Assembly (NCBI RefSeq): GCF_004005495.1
Contig: NZ_RZYA01000004.1
Span: 248,001 to 312,000, forward strand
Origin: Streptomyces antnestii
GTDB lineage: Bacteria; Actinomycetota; Actinomycetes; Streptomycetales; Streptomycetaceae
Reading direction: 5' to 3'
Length of the DNA stretch: 64,000 bases
Positions 1 through 8,293 of this stretch are shown here, one piece after another. The notes beneath the pieces are model-generated. The model did not search any database. It saw only the letters and a program-made list of their open reading frames with translations, and was not told the origin of the DNA. The position numbers and the translations under genes are program-made. Numbering within the stretch: position 1 is the first letter of the stretch; every line of letters begins with the position of its first letter.

Positions 1-330
1 GACGTCGGCCTCGCCCCGGTCGCGGCCGGCCTGTTCGTCCTCATGTCGGCGATGGGCCTCACCCTGCCCAACACCAACGCCCTCGCCCTGATGCGCACCC
101 CGCACGCCGCGGGCTCCGCCTCCGCGCTCCTCGGCACCTCCTCCTTCCTGGTCGGCGCGATCGCCTCACCGCTCGTCGGCGTCGCGGGCGAGGACACCGC
201 CGTCCCGATGGCCGTCGTCCAACTGGCCTGCGCGCTGGCGGCCCTCGTCTGCTTCGTGGGACTGTGCCGCCCCTGGCGCCGCGGTACCGAGCCGACGCCG
301 GAGGAGACAGCGGCCCCGTGGACAGACTGA
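1..330 (+). CDS. MFS drug exporter, C-terminal fragment (gene starts left of window)
   Basis: The reading frame is open from base 1 to the TGA at 328-330, so only about the last 109 residues are present. They form two to three hydrophobic helices with the phrase LTLPNTNALALM, followed by a segment rich in Gly and Ser, which resembles the C-terminal half of Bcr/CflA-type 12-TM proton-driven drug exporters. The last helix is followed by a short charged tail. The next gene starts inside its last codons (GTG at 318), so the two are probably translated from one mRNA. The exact subfamily cannot be fixed from the fragment. Confidence 0.75.
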   Translation, partial: DVGLAPVAAGLFVLMSAMGLTLPNTNALALMRTPHAAGSASALLGTSSFLVGAIASPLVGVAGEDTAVPMAVVQLACALAALVCFVGLCRPWRRGTEPTPEETAAPWTD

Positions 331-1463
331 ACAGGCAGAGCACCCCGCGCCTGCGCCCCGGCACCCCCGAACGCGCCGGGCTCGACCCCGACGAGCTGCG
401 CCACCTCGTCCAGGACGTACGCGAACTGCCGCGCGGGGCACGCCCCTGGTGCGCGGGCGCCGTCGTCCTCGCCGGCCGCGGCCCCGTCGTCGCCGCGCAC
501 GAGGCGGCCGGCTGGGCGCAGCGGTACCTCGCCTACGACGAGACGGCCGACCGCGGCGTCGAACTCCCGCCGGCCGCCCGCACCCCCATGCACCCCGACA
601 CCCCCTTCGACCTCGCGTCGGTCACCAAGCTGTTCACGACGGTCGCCGCCGTGCAGCAACTGGAGCGCGGCGCCCTCGACCTCGACGCGCCGGTCGGCTC
701 CTACGTGCCCGAGTTCACCGCCGCCGCCGAGCACGGCGTCACGATCCGCCGGCTCCTCACCCACACCTCGGGCCTGCGCCCCGAACTCCCGCTCTACGAC
801 TGCCCGGACGACGCGTCACGCCTCGCGGCCCTGCACGCCGAGGCCCCCTCGTCCCCGCCTGGCACGTACCTCTACTCCGACCTCAACATGCTGCTGCTCC
901 AGCACGTACTGGAACGCGTCGCGCGCCGCCCCCTCGACGTCCTCGTACGCGACGGCATCACCCGGCCCCTCGGCATGACCGCGACCGGCTTCGGCCCGTG
1001 CCCCGGCGCCGCCGCCACCGAGGACCAGCGCCGGCCCTGGGCGAAGGCCGACCGGGGCCTGGTGCGCGGCGCCGTCCACGACGAGAACGCCTGGGCGCTC
1101 GGCGGGGTCGCCGGCCACGCGGGTCTCTTCTCCACGGCGCACGACCTCGCGGTCCTGTGCCGCGCCCTCCTCAACGGAGGCTCGTACGGGACCGCCCGCA
1201 TCCTCGGCCCCGACCATGTCGACCTGATGCTGACGGCCCCCGGGCTCGGCTTCCGGATCGACCAGCCGTGGTTCATGGGCGAGCTCGCGGGCCGCGGCGC
1301 GGCGGGCCACTGCGGCTTCACCGGCACGTCGGTCGTCCTCGACCGCGCCACGGACACCTTCCTGATCCTCCTCGCGAACACGGTCCACCCGCGCCGCAGG
1401 CCCCCGCGGAACGGGCCGCGCGCGGCGGCGGCGACGCGTCTGGCGCGGGCCGTGGGCGCGTAG
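318..1463 (+). CDS. Serine hydrolase of the beta-lactamase / penicillin-binding protein-like family
   Basis: About 381 residues. The catalytic SxxK motif is SVTK (Ser101, Lys104), followed by a YSD motif (Tyr186) in the usual spacing and a C-terminal HCGFTGTS segment in the place of the KTG box. The family includes class C beta-lactamases, DD-peptidases and esterases. No signal peptide is evident, so a cytoplasmic esterase or amidase role is as likely as cell-wall work. GTG 318 is preferred over an upstream ATG at 264 because GGAGGAG at 300-306 is well placed and because the family homology begins soon after. It overlaps the upstream exporter by 13 bases, suggesting translational coupling. 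Substrate unknown. Confidence 0.82.
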   Translation: MDRLNRQSTPRLRPGTPERAGLDPDELRHLVQDVRELPRGARPWCAGAVVLAGRGPVVAAHEAAGWAQRYLAYDETADRGVELPPAARTPMHPDTPFDLASVTKLFTTVAAVQQLERGALDLDAPVGSYVPEFTAAAEHGVTIRRLLTHTSGLRPELPLYDCPDDASRLAALHAEAPSSPPGTYLYSDLNMLLLQHVLERVARRPLDVLVRDGITRPLGMTATGFGPCPGAAATEDQRRPWAKADRGLVRGAVHDENAWALGGVAGHAGLFSTAHDLAVLCRALLNGGSYGTARILGPDHVDLMLTAPGLGFRIDQPWFMGELAGRGAAGHCGFTGTSVVLDRATDTFLILLANTVHPRRRPPRNGPRAAAATRLARAVGA

Positions 1464-1494
1464 CCGTCTTGCCTCCGGGCCCCCGGCGCGACCG

Positions 1495-1500
1495 TAGAAT
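1495..1500 (+). promoter_or_regulatory. Probable -10 element of a leaderless promoter
   Basis: TAGAAT ends six bases before the GTG at 1507, the spacing expected when transcription starts at the start codon. No Shine-Dalgarno sequence is visible for that gene. A TTGCCT at 1469-1474 is a possible -35 but the spacer would be 20 bases. Confidence 0.45.
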
Positions 1501-1506
1501 CAGGGG

Positions 1507-2523
1507 GTGAACGCCCCCCTGACCCCTTACTCGCCGGCCTCCCCGGCCGACACCCTGCGTGCGGCGCTCGCGGGCCTGCTCGACGGGCTGCCGCCCACCC
1601 AGGCGGCGCGCGCCGTCGACCGGCTGATCGCGAGCTACCGGGGGAGCACCCCCACGGACGCGCCGATCCTGCGGGACCGGGCCGACGTCGCCGCCTACGC
1701 CGCGTACCGGATGCCGGCGACCTTCGAGGCCGTCCGCTCGGCGCTCGGCGCGCTCGCCGACGCGGCGCCGCAGGGCTGGGCGCCCGGGAGCCAGGTGGAC
1801 GTGGGCGGCGGGACGGGCGCCGCGGTGTGGGCCGCCGCCGACACGTGGGCGGGCGAGCGCCCGGTCACGGTCCTCGACTGGGCCGAGCCCGCCCTCGCCC
1901 TCGGCCGTGAACTGGCCGCCTCCTGCCACCGGTTGGCGTCCGTGAAGTGGCAGCGCTCTCGTATCGGAGCGGCGCTCACCATCGAGAGCACCGATCTCGT
2001 GACGGTGTCGTACGTCCTCAAGGAACTGACCCCGGACGACCGCCGCGCGGTGGTCGACGCGGCGGCCCGCTCCGCGAGCGAGAACGGCGCGGTGGTCGTC
2101 GTCGAGCCCGGTACCCCCGACGGCTACGAGCGGATCATCGAGGCCCGGCAGCGCCTCGTCGACGCCGGGTTCCACGTCGCCGCGCCCTGCCCGCACAGCG
2201 ACGCCTGCCCCATCGAGCCCGGCACCGACTGGTGCCACTTCTCCGCCCGGGTCAGCAGGTCGTCGCTGCACCGCCAGGTCAAGGGCGGATCACTGGCGTA
2301 CGAGGACGAGAAGTTCAGCTATGTGTGCGCGACGCGGTTCGTGCCCGAACCTGTGGCGGCGCGCATTGTGCGCCGCCCGCAGATCCGTAAGGGCCAGGTG
2401 CTCCTGGATCTGTGCGAGGCCGAGGGCGGCCTGGGCCGCGAGACGGTGACGAAGCGGCACGGGCCGCTGTACCGGGCCGCGCGCGACGCGGACTGGGGCG
2501 ACGGGTGGCCTCCGGCCCAGTAA
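1507..2523 (+). CDS. Rsm22-like small ribosomal subunit methyltransferase family protein
   Basis: 338 residues. A SAM-binding Rossmann motif VDVGGGTGAAVW lies near residues 99-110, and the central part holds the Cys-rich signature CPHSDACP...DWCHF typical of the Rsm22 family, in which the cysteines may bind an Fe-S cluster. Family members act on, or help assemble, the small ribosomal subunit; in mitochondria they are needed for translation. The C-terminal 90 residues are basic, compatible with RNA binding. Start GTG 1507 fits the leaderless promoter. The actual methyl acceptor in bacteria is not established, and some members may not be active enzymes. Confidence 0.78.
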   Translation: MNAPLTPYSPASPADTLRAALAGLLDGLPPTQAARAVDRLIASYRGSTPTDAPILRDRADVAAYAAYRMPATFEAVRSALGALADAAPQGWAPGSQVDVGGGTGAAVWAAADTWAGERPVTVLDWAEPALALGRELAASCHRLASVKWQRSRIGAALTIESTDLVTVSYVLKELTPDDRRAVVDAAARSASENGAVVVVEPGTPDGYERIIEARQRLVDAGFHVAAPCPHSDACPIEPGTDWCHFSARVSRSSLHRQVKGGSLAYEDEKFSYVCATRFVPEPVAARIVRRPQIRKGQVLLDLCEAEGGLGRETVTKRHGPLYRAARDADWGDGWPPAQ

Positions 2524-2580
2524 GGGAGGGTGCGGGTTTTCGTCCGCGGGACGGTGGGGGCTGATCGCGCAGTTCCCCAC

Positions 2581-2596
2581 GCCCCTTACGCGGGGC
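2581..2596 (+). terminator. Short GC hairpin after the Rsm22-like gene
   Basis: GCCCC at 2581-2585 can pair with GGGGC at 2592-2596. The stem is only five bases long and there is no U-tract, as is common for Streptomyces terminators; weak support. Confidence 0.3.
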
Positions 2597-2615
2597 GCAG
2601 TTCCTGCGCACAAGT

Positions 2616-2650
2616 GAGACGACACGTCTCGGTTCGCCCGCTGCTACATT
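2616..2650 (+). promoter_or_regulatory. Candidate TetR operator and leaderless promoter
   Basis: The inverted repeat GAGACG-ACA-CGTCTC occupies 2616-2630. TACATT at 2645-2650 ends six bases before the ATG at 2657, the position of a -10 box in a leaderless promoter, so the inverted repeat covers the -35 region. This is the layout of an autorepressed TetR gene. The half-site GAGAC recurs in the operator at 22572-22590. Confidence 0.5.
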
Positions 2651-2656
2651 CGGGTC

Positions 2657-3298
2657 ATGGCCCAGAAGACCACCCCCGACTCCAACCGCCGCAGCGAGCG
2701 CTCGCGCCGCGCGATCTACGAGGCCGCGCTCGCCCTCGTCGCCGAGGTCGGCTACCCCAGGACCACCATCGAGGGCATCGCCTCCCGCGCGGGCGTCGGC
2801 AAGCAGACGATCTACCGCTGGTGGTCCTCCAAGGCCGAGGTCCTGATGGAGGCGTTCGTCGACCTCGGCGTCCAGGCGGCGGAGGCGGCCGGGCAGGGGG
2901 CGGCCGGTCAGGGGGGCTGGGCGGAGGCGGACGGCATCCCGGACACCGGTGACCTGGAGGCCGACCTCAAGACGGTCCTGCGCGCCACCGTCGACGAGCT
3001 CCTCGACCCCCGCTACGACGCCGCGGCCCGCGCCCTCGCCGCCGAGGGCGTCGCCAACCCCACGTTCGGCGAGGAGTTCGTCGGCCTGCTCCTCATGCCC
3101 TCCCTCGAGCTGTACGCGCGGCGGCTGCGCGCCGCCCAGGACGCCGGCCAGGTACGCGCCGAGATCGACCCGTACATCGCCCGCGACCTGTTCGTCTCGC
3201 CGCTGGCCCAGCGCTGGCTCCAGGGCACGGGCCCCCTGGACCACGCCTACGCCGACACTCTCGTCGAGTACGCCCTGTACGGGATCAGCCCGCGCTGA
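2657..3298 (+). CDS. TetR/AcrR-family transcriptional repressor
   Basis: 213 residues. The N-terminal helix-turn-helix (about residues 14-60) contains the typical IEGIASRAGVGKQTIYRWWSSK segment of TetR proteins; the C-terminal ligand domain is of the TetR_C_16-like helical type and ends with a hydrophobic dimerisation helix. No exporter gene adjoins it, so the target is unclear; the inverted repeat just upstream suggests autoregulation. Its last 14 bases overlap the end of the convergent phosphodiesterase gene. Confidence 0.9.
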   Translation: MAQKTTPDSNRRSERSRRAIYEAALALVAEVGYPRTTIEGIASRAGVGKQTIYRWWSSKAEVLMEAFVDLGVQAAEAAGQGAAGQGGWAEADGIPDTGDLEADLKTVLRATVDELLDPRYDAAARALAAEGVANPTFGEEFVGLLLMPSLELYARRLRAAQDAGQVRAEIDPYIARDLFVSPLAQRWLQGTGPLDHAYADTLVEYALYGISPR

Positions 3299-4130
3299 CC
3301 GGCGCGCCCGCCCCCGACGGCGTACGGGCCAGCAGCCCCGGCGCGTCCGAGATCACGCCGTCGCAGCCGAGCCGCAGCACCCGGTCCCGCTGCCGGGGCG
3401 TGTTCACCGTGTGCGCCCACACCCGGGGGATCCCGGACCGCACGGCCCGTACGAGATCGGCGTCGCGCGCCCGGTAGTCCACGTCGAGCAGGTCGACGAA
3501 CCGCGCCCAGCGCGCCGGACGGTCCGTGCGCATCTGCTCCTCGGAGCGCCACAGCTGCGCCGTGAGGCCCAGCTGGTGCGCGCGCAGGGCGACGGCCGGG
3601 TCGTTGGAGTTCACGAACACGGAGCGGGTCAGGCCCCGGCGGTGGATCATCCCGGAGAGCCCGCCCAGGCTCCGTGGGTCCTTCGCCTCCAGCATCAGCA
3701 CGGTGCGGCCGCCGAAACGGTCGAGCACCTGCGCCACCGTCGGCAGCCGCTCCGACCGCCAGCGGCCCGGCAGCGAGGCCCGGGGGCGCAGCCGCACGGC
3801 CGCCCACTGCCGCGCGTCGATCCGGTCGACCGGGCCCGAGGCGTACGTCGTGCGGTCCAGGGTCGGATCGTGCAGGACCACGAGCGTGCCGTCGCGCAGC
3901 ATCCGGGTGTCGAAGTCGAGGACCTGCGCGGTGCCGCGTCCGTAGGCGGCGGCCAGGCCCGACATGCTGTTCTCCGGGACCTCCAGGGCGCCGCCGCGGT
4001 GCGCCGTCAGGGCGACGCGGGGGAGGCTGTCCACGGTCAGCGGGGCGGGACCCCACTCGACCGGCGAGAGGACCGACGGGGCGAGGGCCAGTAGCCCGCC
4101 GAGGCTCAACAGCGCAGACCGTGTGACCAT
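3285..4130 (-). CDS. Glycerophosphodiester phosphodiesterase family protein
   Basis: 281 residues, starting at the ATG complementary to 4128-4130. A hydrophobic N-terminus (residues 5-23) looks like a signal peptide or anchor. GDPD landmarks are AHRGG (His44, Arg45), PENS (Glu53, Asn54), and RDGTLVVLHDPTLDRTT with His87. Enzymes of this family hydrolyse glycerophosphodiesters to glycerol 3-phosphate and an alcohol using a metal ion. The usual metal-binding E-x-D is D-F-D here (72-74), a conservative change that may alter metal use. The final residues carry APVSAG and overlap the convergent TetR gene by 14 bases. Confidence 0.85.
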   Translation of the reverse strand: MVTRSALLSLGGLLALAPSVLSPVEWGPAPLTVDSLPRVALTAHRGGALEVPENSMSGLAAAYGRGTAQVLDFDTRMLRDGTLVVLHDPTLDRTTYASGPVDRIDARQWAAVRLRPRASLPGRWRSERLPTVAQVLDRFGGRTVLMLEAKDPRSLGGLSGMIHRRGLTRSVFVNSNDPAVALRAHQLGLTAQLWRSEEQMRTDRPARWARFVDLLDVDYRARDADLVRAVRSGIPRVWAHTVNTPRQRDRVLRLGCDGVISDAPGLLARTPSGAGAPVSAG

Positions 4131-4310
4131 GCCGACCACCGTAGGCGCGGAAATCACCACAAAGCAGCTAATGACACCCGATTGTCCTCCGCGCCTCGTA
4201 TCGCTCGGCATCACCCCGGGTACCCCGGATGTGGACTGTGGCCCCCCGCGGCGCAGGATGGTGCGACCATGGGAGATGCTTCTCGGTACTACGGTGAGGT
4301 GAGGGGATAG

Positions 4311-5030
4311 ATGGGCGCGGAGTACGGCCGCCGGTCCGGCGGACAGGGCAGGATCTCCCAGTGGCTGCGCGCCCGGCGCCCCAAGGAGGCCGAGGGCGAC
4401 GGCGGCCGCGAGGCGCTGCTCCTGGCCGCGGCCGCCGCGGGACTGCCGCTCGCACCCGCCGCGTACCCCTCCGACTACCGGTGTTCGTGCAGCCGCATCG
4501 GCTGTCCCACGCCCGGCCGGCACCCCGTCTCCTTCGCCTGGCAGACGCAGTCCACGACGGACCGCGCCCAGATCCAGCGCTGGGCCGAGCACCAGCCCCT
4601 CGCCAACTTCATCACCGCGACCGGAATGGTCCACGACGTCCTGGACGTCCCCCTGGACGCCGGCCGCGAAGCGCTCGAACGCCTCCTGGCCGCCGGGATC
4701 GACGTGGGCCCCGTCGCCGATTCCGGCGGCGACCGCATGCTCTTCTTCACCGCCACCCGCGGCACCCCCGAGGACGAGGACGAGTGGTGGCCCTGCGAGC
4801 TTGACTGCCACCCCGAGACCATGGACGAGCACCCCGGCCTGCGCTGGCACTGCCGCGGTTCGTACGTACTCGTGCCGCCCGCCCGGCTGCCCGGTGAGCG
4901 CTCCGTCGACTGGGTACGCGGCCTCGAACACCCGCTGCCCGACCCGCTGACGCTCCTCGAAGTCCTCACCGACTCCTGCGCGCGCTTCGCCGGCGACGAA
5001 CAGGCCGCGGCCTGGCCCTCGCGCGGCTGA
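4311..5030 (+). CDS. Primase-polymerase-like protein, probably degenerate
   Basis: 239 residues. The layout matches the N-terminal domain of bifunctional DNA primase/polymerases: a basic N-terminus, then GLPLAPAAYP, a Cys-rich CSCSRIGCPTPGRHP, and a WAEHQPLANFITATG segment. Active members carry D-x-D and a later SGGGGxH-type motif for metal and nucleotide binding. Here the corresponding stretches read VLDVPLD and DSGGDRMLFF, so the catalytic set looks incomplete. The protein is an isolated domain with no helicase part. A role in DNA transactions or as an inactive regulator is inference. ATG 4311 is preceded by GGTGAGGGG. Confidence 0.6.
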   Translation: MGAEYGRRSGGQGRISQWLRARRPKEAEGDGGREALLLAAAAAGLPLAPAAYPSDYRCSCSRIGCPTPGRHPVSFAWQTQSTTDRAQIQRWAEHQPLANFITATGMVHDVLDVPLDAGREALERLLAAGIDVGPVADSGGDRMLFFTATRGTPEDEDEWWPCELDCHPETMDEHPGLRWHCRGSYVLVPPARLPGERSVDWVRGLEHPLPDPLTLLEVLTDSCARFAGDEQAAAWPSRG

Positions 5031-5079
5031 CAGCGCCGCGCGGGGCGAGGCGGAGCGGGGCGGAGCGAGGTGGGGCGGG

Positions 5080-6066
5080 TCAGCTGCCCTTGGCGCCGGT
5101 CAGGCCCTCGAGCCGCGTCAGTATGTCCACGTCGCCGCCCTTCGCCGGGTCGACGGCCACCTGGTTCGAGACCCGCTCCAGCGTCAGCGACTGCTTCAGG
5201 TCGCCCGTCATCAGCGCCTTCACGTTCTCGTTGTCGACCGTGATGCTGAGACCCTTGGACGCCGTCTGCTTCTCGTAGTGATGCGTCGCGAAGAACACCA
5301 TCGCGCCGCCGTCCGCGGTGCGCAGACCCACCGGCGCGTAGTCCCCCGACGTCAGGGGCTCGTCGACGTACTGCCGGGCGAGACCCGGGCGGCTCGCGGT
5401 CCTCTCCCGCGTCGTCCGCCACTCGGACGTGTGCCGGCCCGGTGCGAAACCGTTCCCGCCGTCCTTGAGATACGTCGCGTACGACCGGCTCAGATCCTCC
5501 GGCGCCACCGCGAGAGCCGCGTCGTCCGCCGTCACGGGCTGCGCCCAGCCGTCCTTGTCCTTCTTCAGCTCGGGCACGTCCCCGGGGGACATCAGCGTCA
5601 GATACGACACCTGCCACGGCCGCCCCGCGTCGCTCCGGGTGAAGACGAGCATCCACCGGAAGTCACCGCCCCGATTGGCCTTGGTGTCCGCGACGAACCA
5701 GCGCGGCCACCCCGCCTTCTTCGGGATCGAGAACCGGGCGTCCGACAGGACGAGCGGCGTGTGATTCGCGTTGCCGTCCGGGTGGTTGACGTGCCCGGCC
5801 TTCAGCTTCGCCGCGTCGATCGCGCCGAGCGCACCGGTCACATGGTCCTCGTCGAGAGACCGGTCGTACGCCTTGTCGGCCTTGTTGTACGCGGTGGTGA
5901 AGTCCTTCAGGGCGCGGGCGGCCTCGGCCTTACCGGCCGCCGGGACGACCTCCCGCTCCCCGTGCACCGTCACACACCCGCTCGCCGTGACCGCCACCGC
6001 GGCCGCGAGGGCCACCATGGTGGCCGGCTTCCTGAGACCACCAGGCCTGCGGAGGAGCTTGCTCAT
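5080..6066 (-). CDS. Secreted lipoprotein of unknown function, possibly iron-operon associated
   Basis: 328 residues. The N-terminus has a hydrophobic stretch ending in the lipobox TASGC (Cys31), so it should be a lipid-anchored extracytoplasmic protein. The rest is soluble, with no motif I recognise. It lies 69 bases downstream of efeU on the same strand, so it may be read through from the iron-uptake operon, but a short hairpin-free gap leaves this open. A similar unannotated lipoprotein is common in Streptomyces. Confidence 0.65.
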   Translation of the reverse strand: MSKLLRRPGGLRKPATMVALAAAVAVTASGCVTVHGEREVVPAAGKAEAARALKDFTTAYNKADKAYDRSLDEDHVTGALGAIDAAKLKAGHVNHPDGNANHTPLVLSDARFSIPKKAGWPRWFVADTKANRGGDFRWMLVFTRSDAGRPWQVSYLTLMSPGDVPELKKDKDGWAQPVTADDAALAVAPEDLSRSYATYLKDGGNGFAPGRHTSEWRTTRERTASRPGLARQYVDEPLTSGDYAPVGLRTADGGAMVFFATHHYEKQTASKGLSITVDNENVKALMTGDLKQSLTLERVSNQVAVDPAKGGDVDILTRLEGLTGAKGS

Positions 6067-6135
6067 CGACTCTCTTCACCTTCCCCTTCCCGGGCCCGAA
6101 CCCTATCGGGGAGGGGAGCGGCGGATGCGCCCGGA

Positions 6136-6993
6136 TCAGGCTTCGGCGGACTCGCGGGGCGCCGGCGCCCCGGCCTTCGCCTTCCGGGACAGGAAACCGG
6201 ACGGCGCGAAGAACACCGCGAGCGTCACGGTCAAGTACGCCAGCCAGACGACGACCTGAAGCACGGTCGGGTCGGGCTGGAAGTTGAACACGCCCTTCAG
6301 CAGCGTCCCGTACCAGCTGTCCGGCGGGATCGTCGCGCTGATGTCGAACGCCAGGCTGGACAGGCCGCCCAGGAACTGCGCCTCCTGCAGGTCGTGCACG
6401 CCGTACGCGAGCACGCCCGCCGCCACGACCACCAGCATGCCGCCGGTCCACGTGAAGAACTTCGCGAGGTTGATCTTCAGGGCGCCCCGGTAGAACAGCC
6501 AGCCGAGGACGACCGACGTCAGCAGACCCAGCAGGACCCCGATCAGCGGCCCGTGCGTGCCGTCGTTCGACGCGCGCACCGACGCCCACACGAACAGGGC
6601 GGTCTCCAGGCCCTCGCGCCCCACGGCCAGGAACGCCGTCGCGACCAGCGCGGCGGTACCCATCTGGAGGGCGGCGTCCAGCTTGCCGTGCAGCTCGGAC
6701 TTCAGATGCCGCGCGGTGCGCCGCATCCAGAAGACCATCCAGGTCACCAGACCCACGGCGACGATCGACAGCGAACCGCCGAGCGCCTCCTGCGCCTCGA
6801 ACGACAGCTCCTGCGAGCCGAAGGTCAGCGCGAACCCGAAACCGAGCGCCACGGCGACGGCGATACCGATACCGATCCAGATGGGACGCAGCGCGTCACG
6901 CCGCTCCGTCTTCACCAGATACGCGATCAGAATGCAGACGACGAGAGAGGCCTCGAGCCCCTCGCGCAGACCGATCAGATAGTTGCCGAACAT
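6136..6993 (-). CDS. efeU: Iron permease EfeU (FTR1 family)
   Basis: 285 residues with about seven membrane helices. Two REGLE motifs, LREGLEAS near residue 10 and GREGLETAL near residue 130, are the iron-translocating signatures of the FTR1/OFeT family. EfeU is the membrane channel that moves iron delivered by EfeO and EfeB. Gap to efeB is only seven bases, so the three genes are one operon. The C-terminus is a short basic tail. Expression should follow the iron boxes upstream of efeO. Confidence 0.93.
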   Translation of the reverse strand: MFGNYLIGLREGLEASLVVCILIAYLVKTERRDALRPIWIGIGIAVAVALGFGFALTFGSQELSFEAQEALGGSLSIVAVGLVTWMVFWMRRTARHLKSELHGKLDAALQMGTAALVATAFLAVGREGLETALFVWASVRASNDGTHGPLIGVLLGLLTSVVLGWLFYRGALKINLAKFFTWTGGMLVVVAAGVLAYGVHDLQEAQFLGGLSSLAFDISATIPPDSWYGTLLKGVFNFQPDPTVLQVVVWLAYLTVTLAVFFAPSGFLSRKAKAGAPAPRESAEA

Positions 6994-7000
6994 CGTGTCC

Positions 7001-8263
7001 TCATGCCTCCTTGGAGAACAGCGCCCGGCCCCACCAGTCGCCCGAGTCCCGGACGCCGGGCGGGACGGCGAAGACTGCCGAACCCACGTGCTGGATGTAC
7101 TCGTTGAGTGCGTCGTGCCGCGACAGGGACCGCTGCAGCGGGATGAACCCCTTGCGCACGTCGCGCTGATAAGCCAGGAAGAACAGGCCCGCGTCGAGCC
7201 TGCCGAGACCGTCGGTGCCGTCCGTGAAGGAGTAGCCCCGGCGCAGAATGCGGATGCCGCCGTTGGAGTCCGGGTGCGCGAGGCGGACGTGCGAGGTCGG
7301 CTTGAGGGCCTTCAGGAACACGGCGTCGTGCTCCTTGGCCTTGCCGACCGGGGCGCCCTCGCCCTTGTCACGCCCGAAGACGTCCTCCTGCTCGGACAGC
7401 GACGTACGGTCCCACGTCTCGATGTTCATGCGGATGCGCCGCGCCACGAGGTAGGAACCGCCGGTCATCCACGCGGGGCCGTCACCGGCGCCCGCCCAGA
7501 CGTGCTGGTCGAGAGCCTCCCTCTCGGTGCCGGCGATGTTGCGGGTGCCGTCCTTGAAGCCGAACAGGTTGCGCGGGGTCTGCGCGTCCGGCGTCGTCGA
7601 CGACGTCTTGCCGAACCCGAGCTGGGACCAGCGGACGGCGACCTTGCCGAAGCCGATCCTGGCGAGATTACGGATGGCGTGCACCGCGATCTGGGGATCG
7701 TCGGCGCAGGCCTGAATGCACAGATCCCCGTCGCTGCGGGCCTTGTCGAGATTGTCGCCCGGGAACTTCGGCAGGTCGACCAGGGCCTCCGGGCGCTTGT
7801 CGGCCAGTCCGAACTTCTCGAACAGGGACGGGCCGAAGCCGATGGTGAGGGTGAGCCGGGACGGCTTGAGCCCCAGGGCCTCGCCGGTGTCGTCCGGAGG
7901 CGCCTCCGGCAGCCCGCCGTACGCGCCGTCACCGATGACGCGCCCCTCCGTCATCCTGGCCGCGGCCTTCGTCCAGTCCTTCAGGAGCTGCACGAACTCG
8001 TCACGGTCGTCCGTCTTCACGTCGAACGCGGCGAAGTGCAGCCGGTCCTGGACGCCGGTGGCGATGCCGGCCTGATGCGCGCCGTGGAACGCGACCGCGC
8101 CCCCCGTGTCCGCGACGGGCTGCGGTTCGTCACCCGAGCGCGTCACGGCGACGGCGCCGCCGGCCGCGGCGGCACCGACGACCAGCCCGGCCCCGCCCAT
8201 GGCGAGCAGCGAACGCCGGGAAGTCGTACGAGAGTTGGCGCTCTCGCTCGTGGTGTCCGTCAT
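7001..8263 (-). CDS. efeB: Deferrochelatase / DyP-type peroxidase EfeB
   Basis: 420 residues. A twin-arginine signal (TSRRSLL at 14-20, then a Gly/Ala-rich hydrophobic stretch) predicts Tat export with bound heme. The DyP signature GFKDGTRN (G-x-x-D-G) is present in the second half and conserved His residues follow. EfeB is a heme peroxidase thought to oxidise Fe(II) or draw iron from heme for the EfeUO importer. It sits 30 bases downstream of efeO and seven bases upstream of efeU. Confidence 0.94.
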   Translation of the reverse strand: MTDTTSESANSRTTSRRSLLAMGGAGLVVGAAAAGGAVAVTRSGDEPQPVADTGGAVAFHGAHQAGIATGVQDRLHFAAFDVKTDDRDEFVQLLKDWTKAAARMTEGRVIGDGAYGGLPEAPPDDTGEALGLKPSRLTLTIGFGPSLFEKFGLADKRPEALVDLPKFPGDNLDKARSDGDLCIQACADDPQIAVHAIRNLARIGFGKVAVRWSQLGFGKTSSTTPDAQTPRNLFGFKDGTRNIAGTEREALDQHVWAGAGDGPAWMTGGSYLVARRIRMNIETWDRTSLSEQEDVFGRDKGEGAPVGKAKEHDAVFLKALKPTSHVRLAHPDSNGGIRILRRGYSFTDGTDGLGRLDAGLFFLAYQRDVRKGFIPLQRSLSRHDALNEYIQHVGSAVFAVPPGVRDSGDWWGRALFSKEA

Positions 8264-8293
8264 GCCTGACCCCTTACCTGCGTACCCGGACGA

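Noticed and set aside
5031..5079. Tandem-like GCGGAGCGGGGC string between convergent genes
   Set aside because: The units are irregular and too short to distinguish from ordinary GC-rich sequence.
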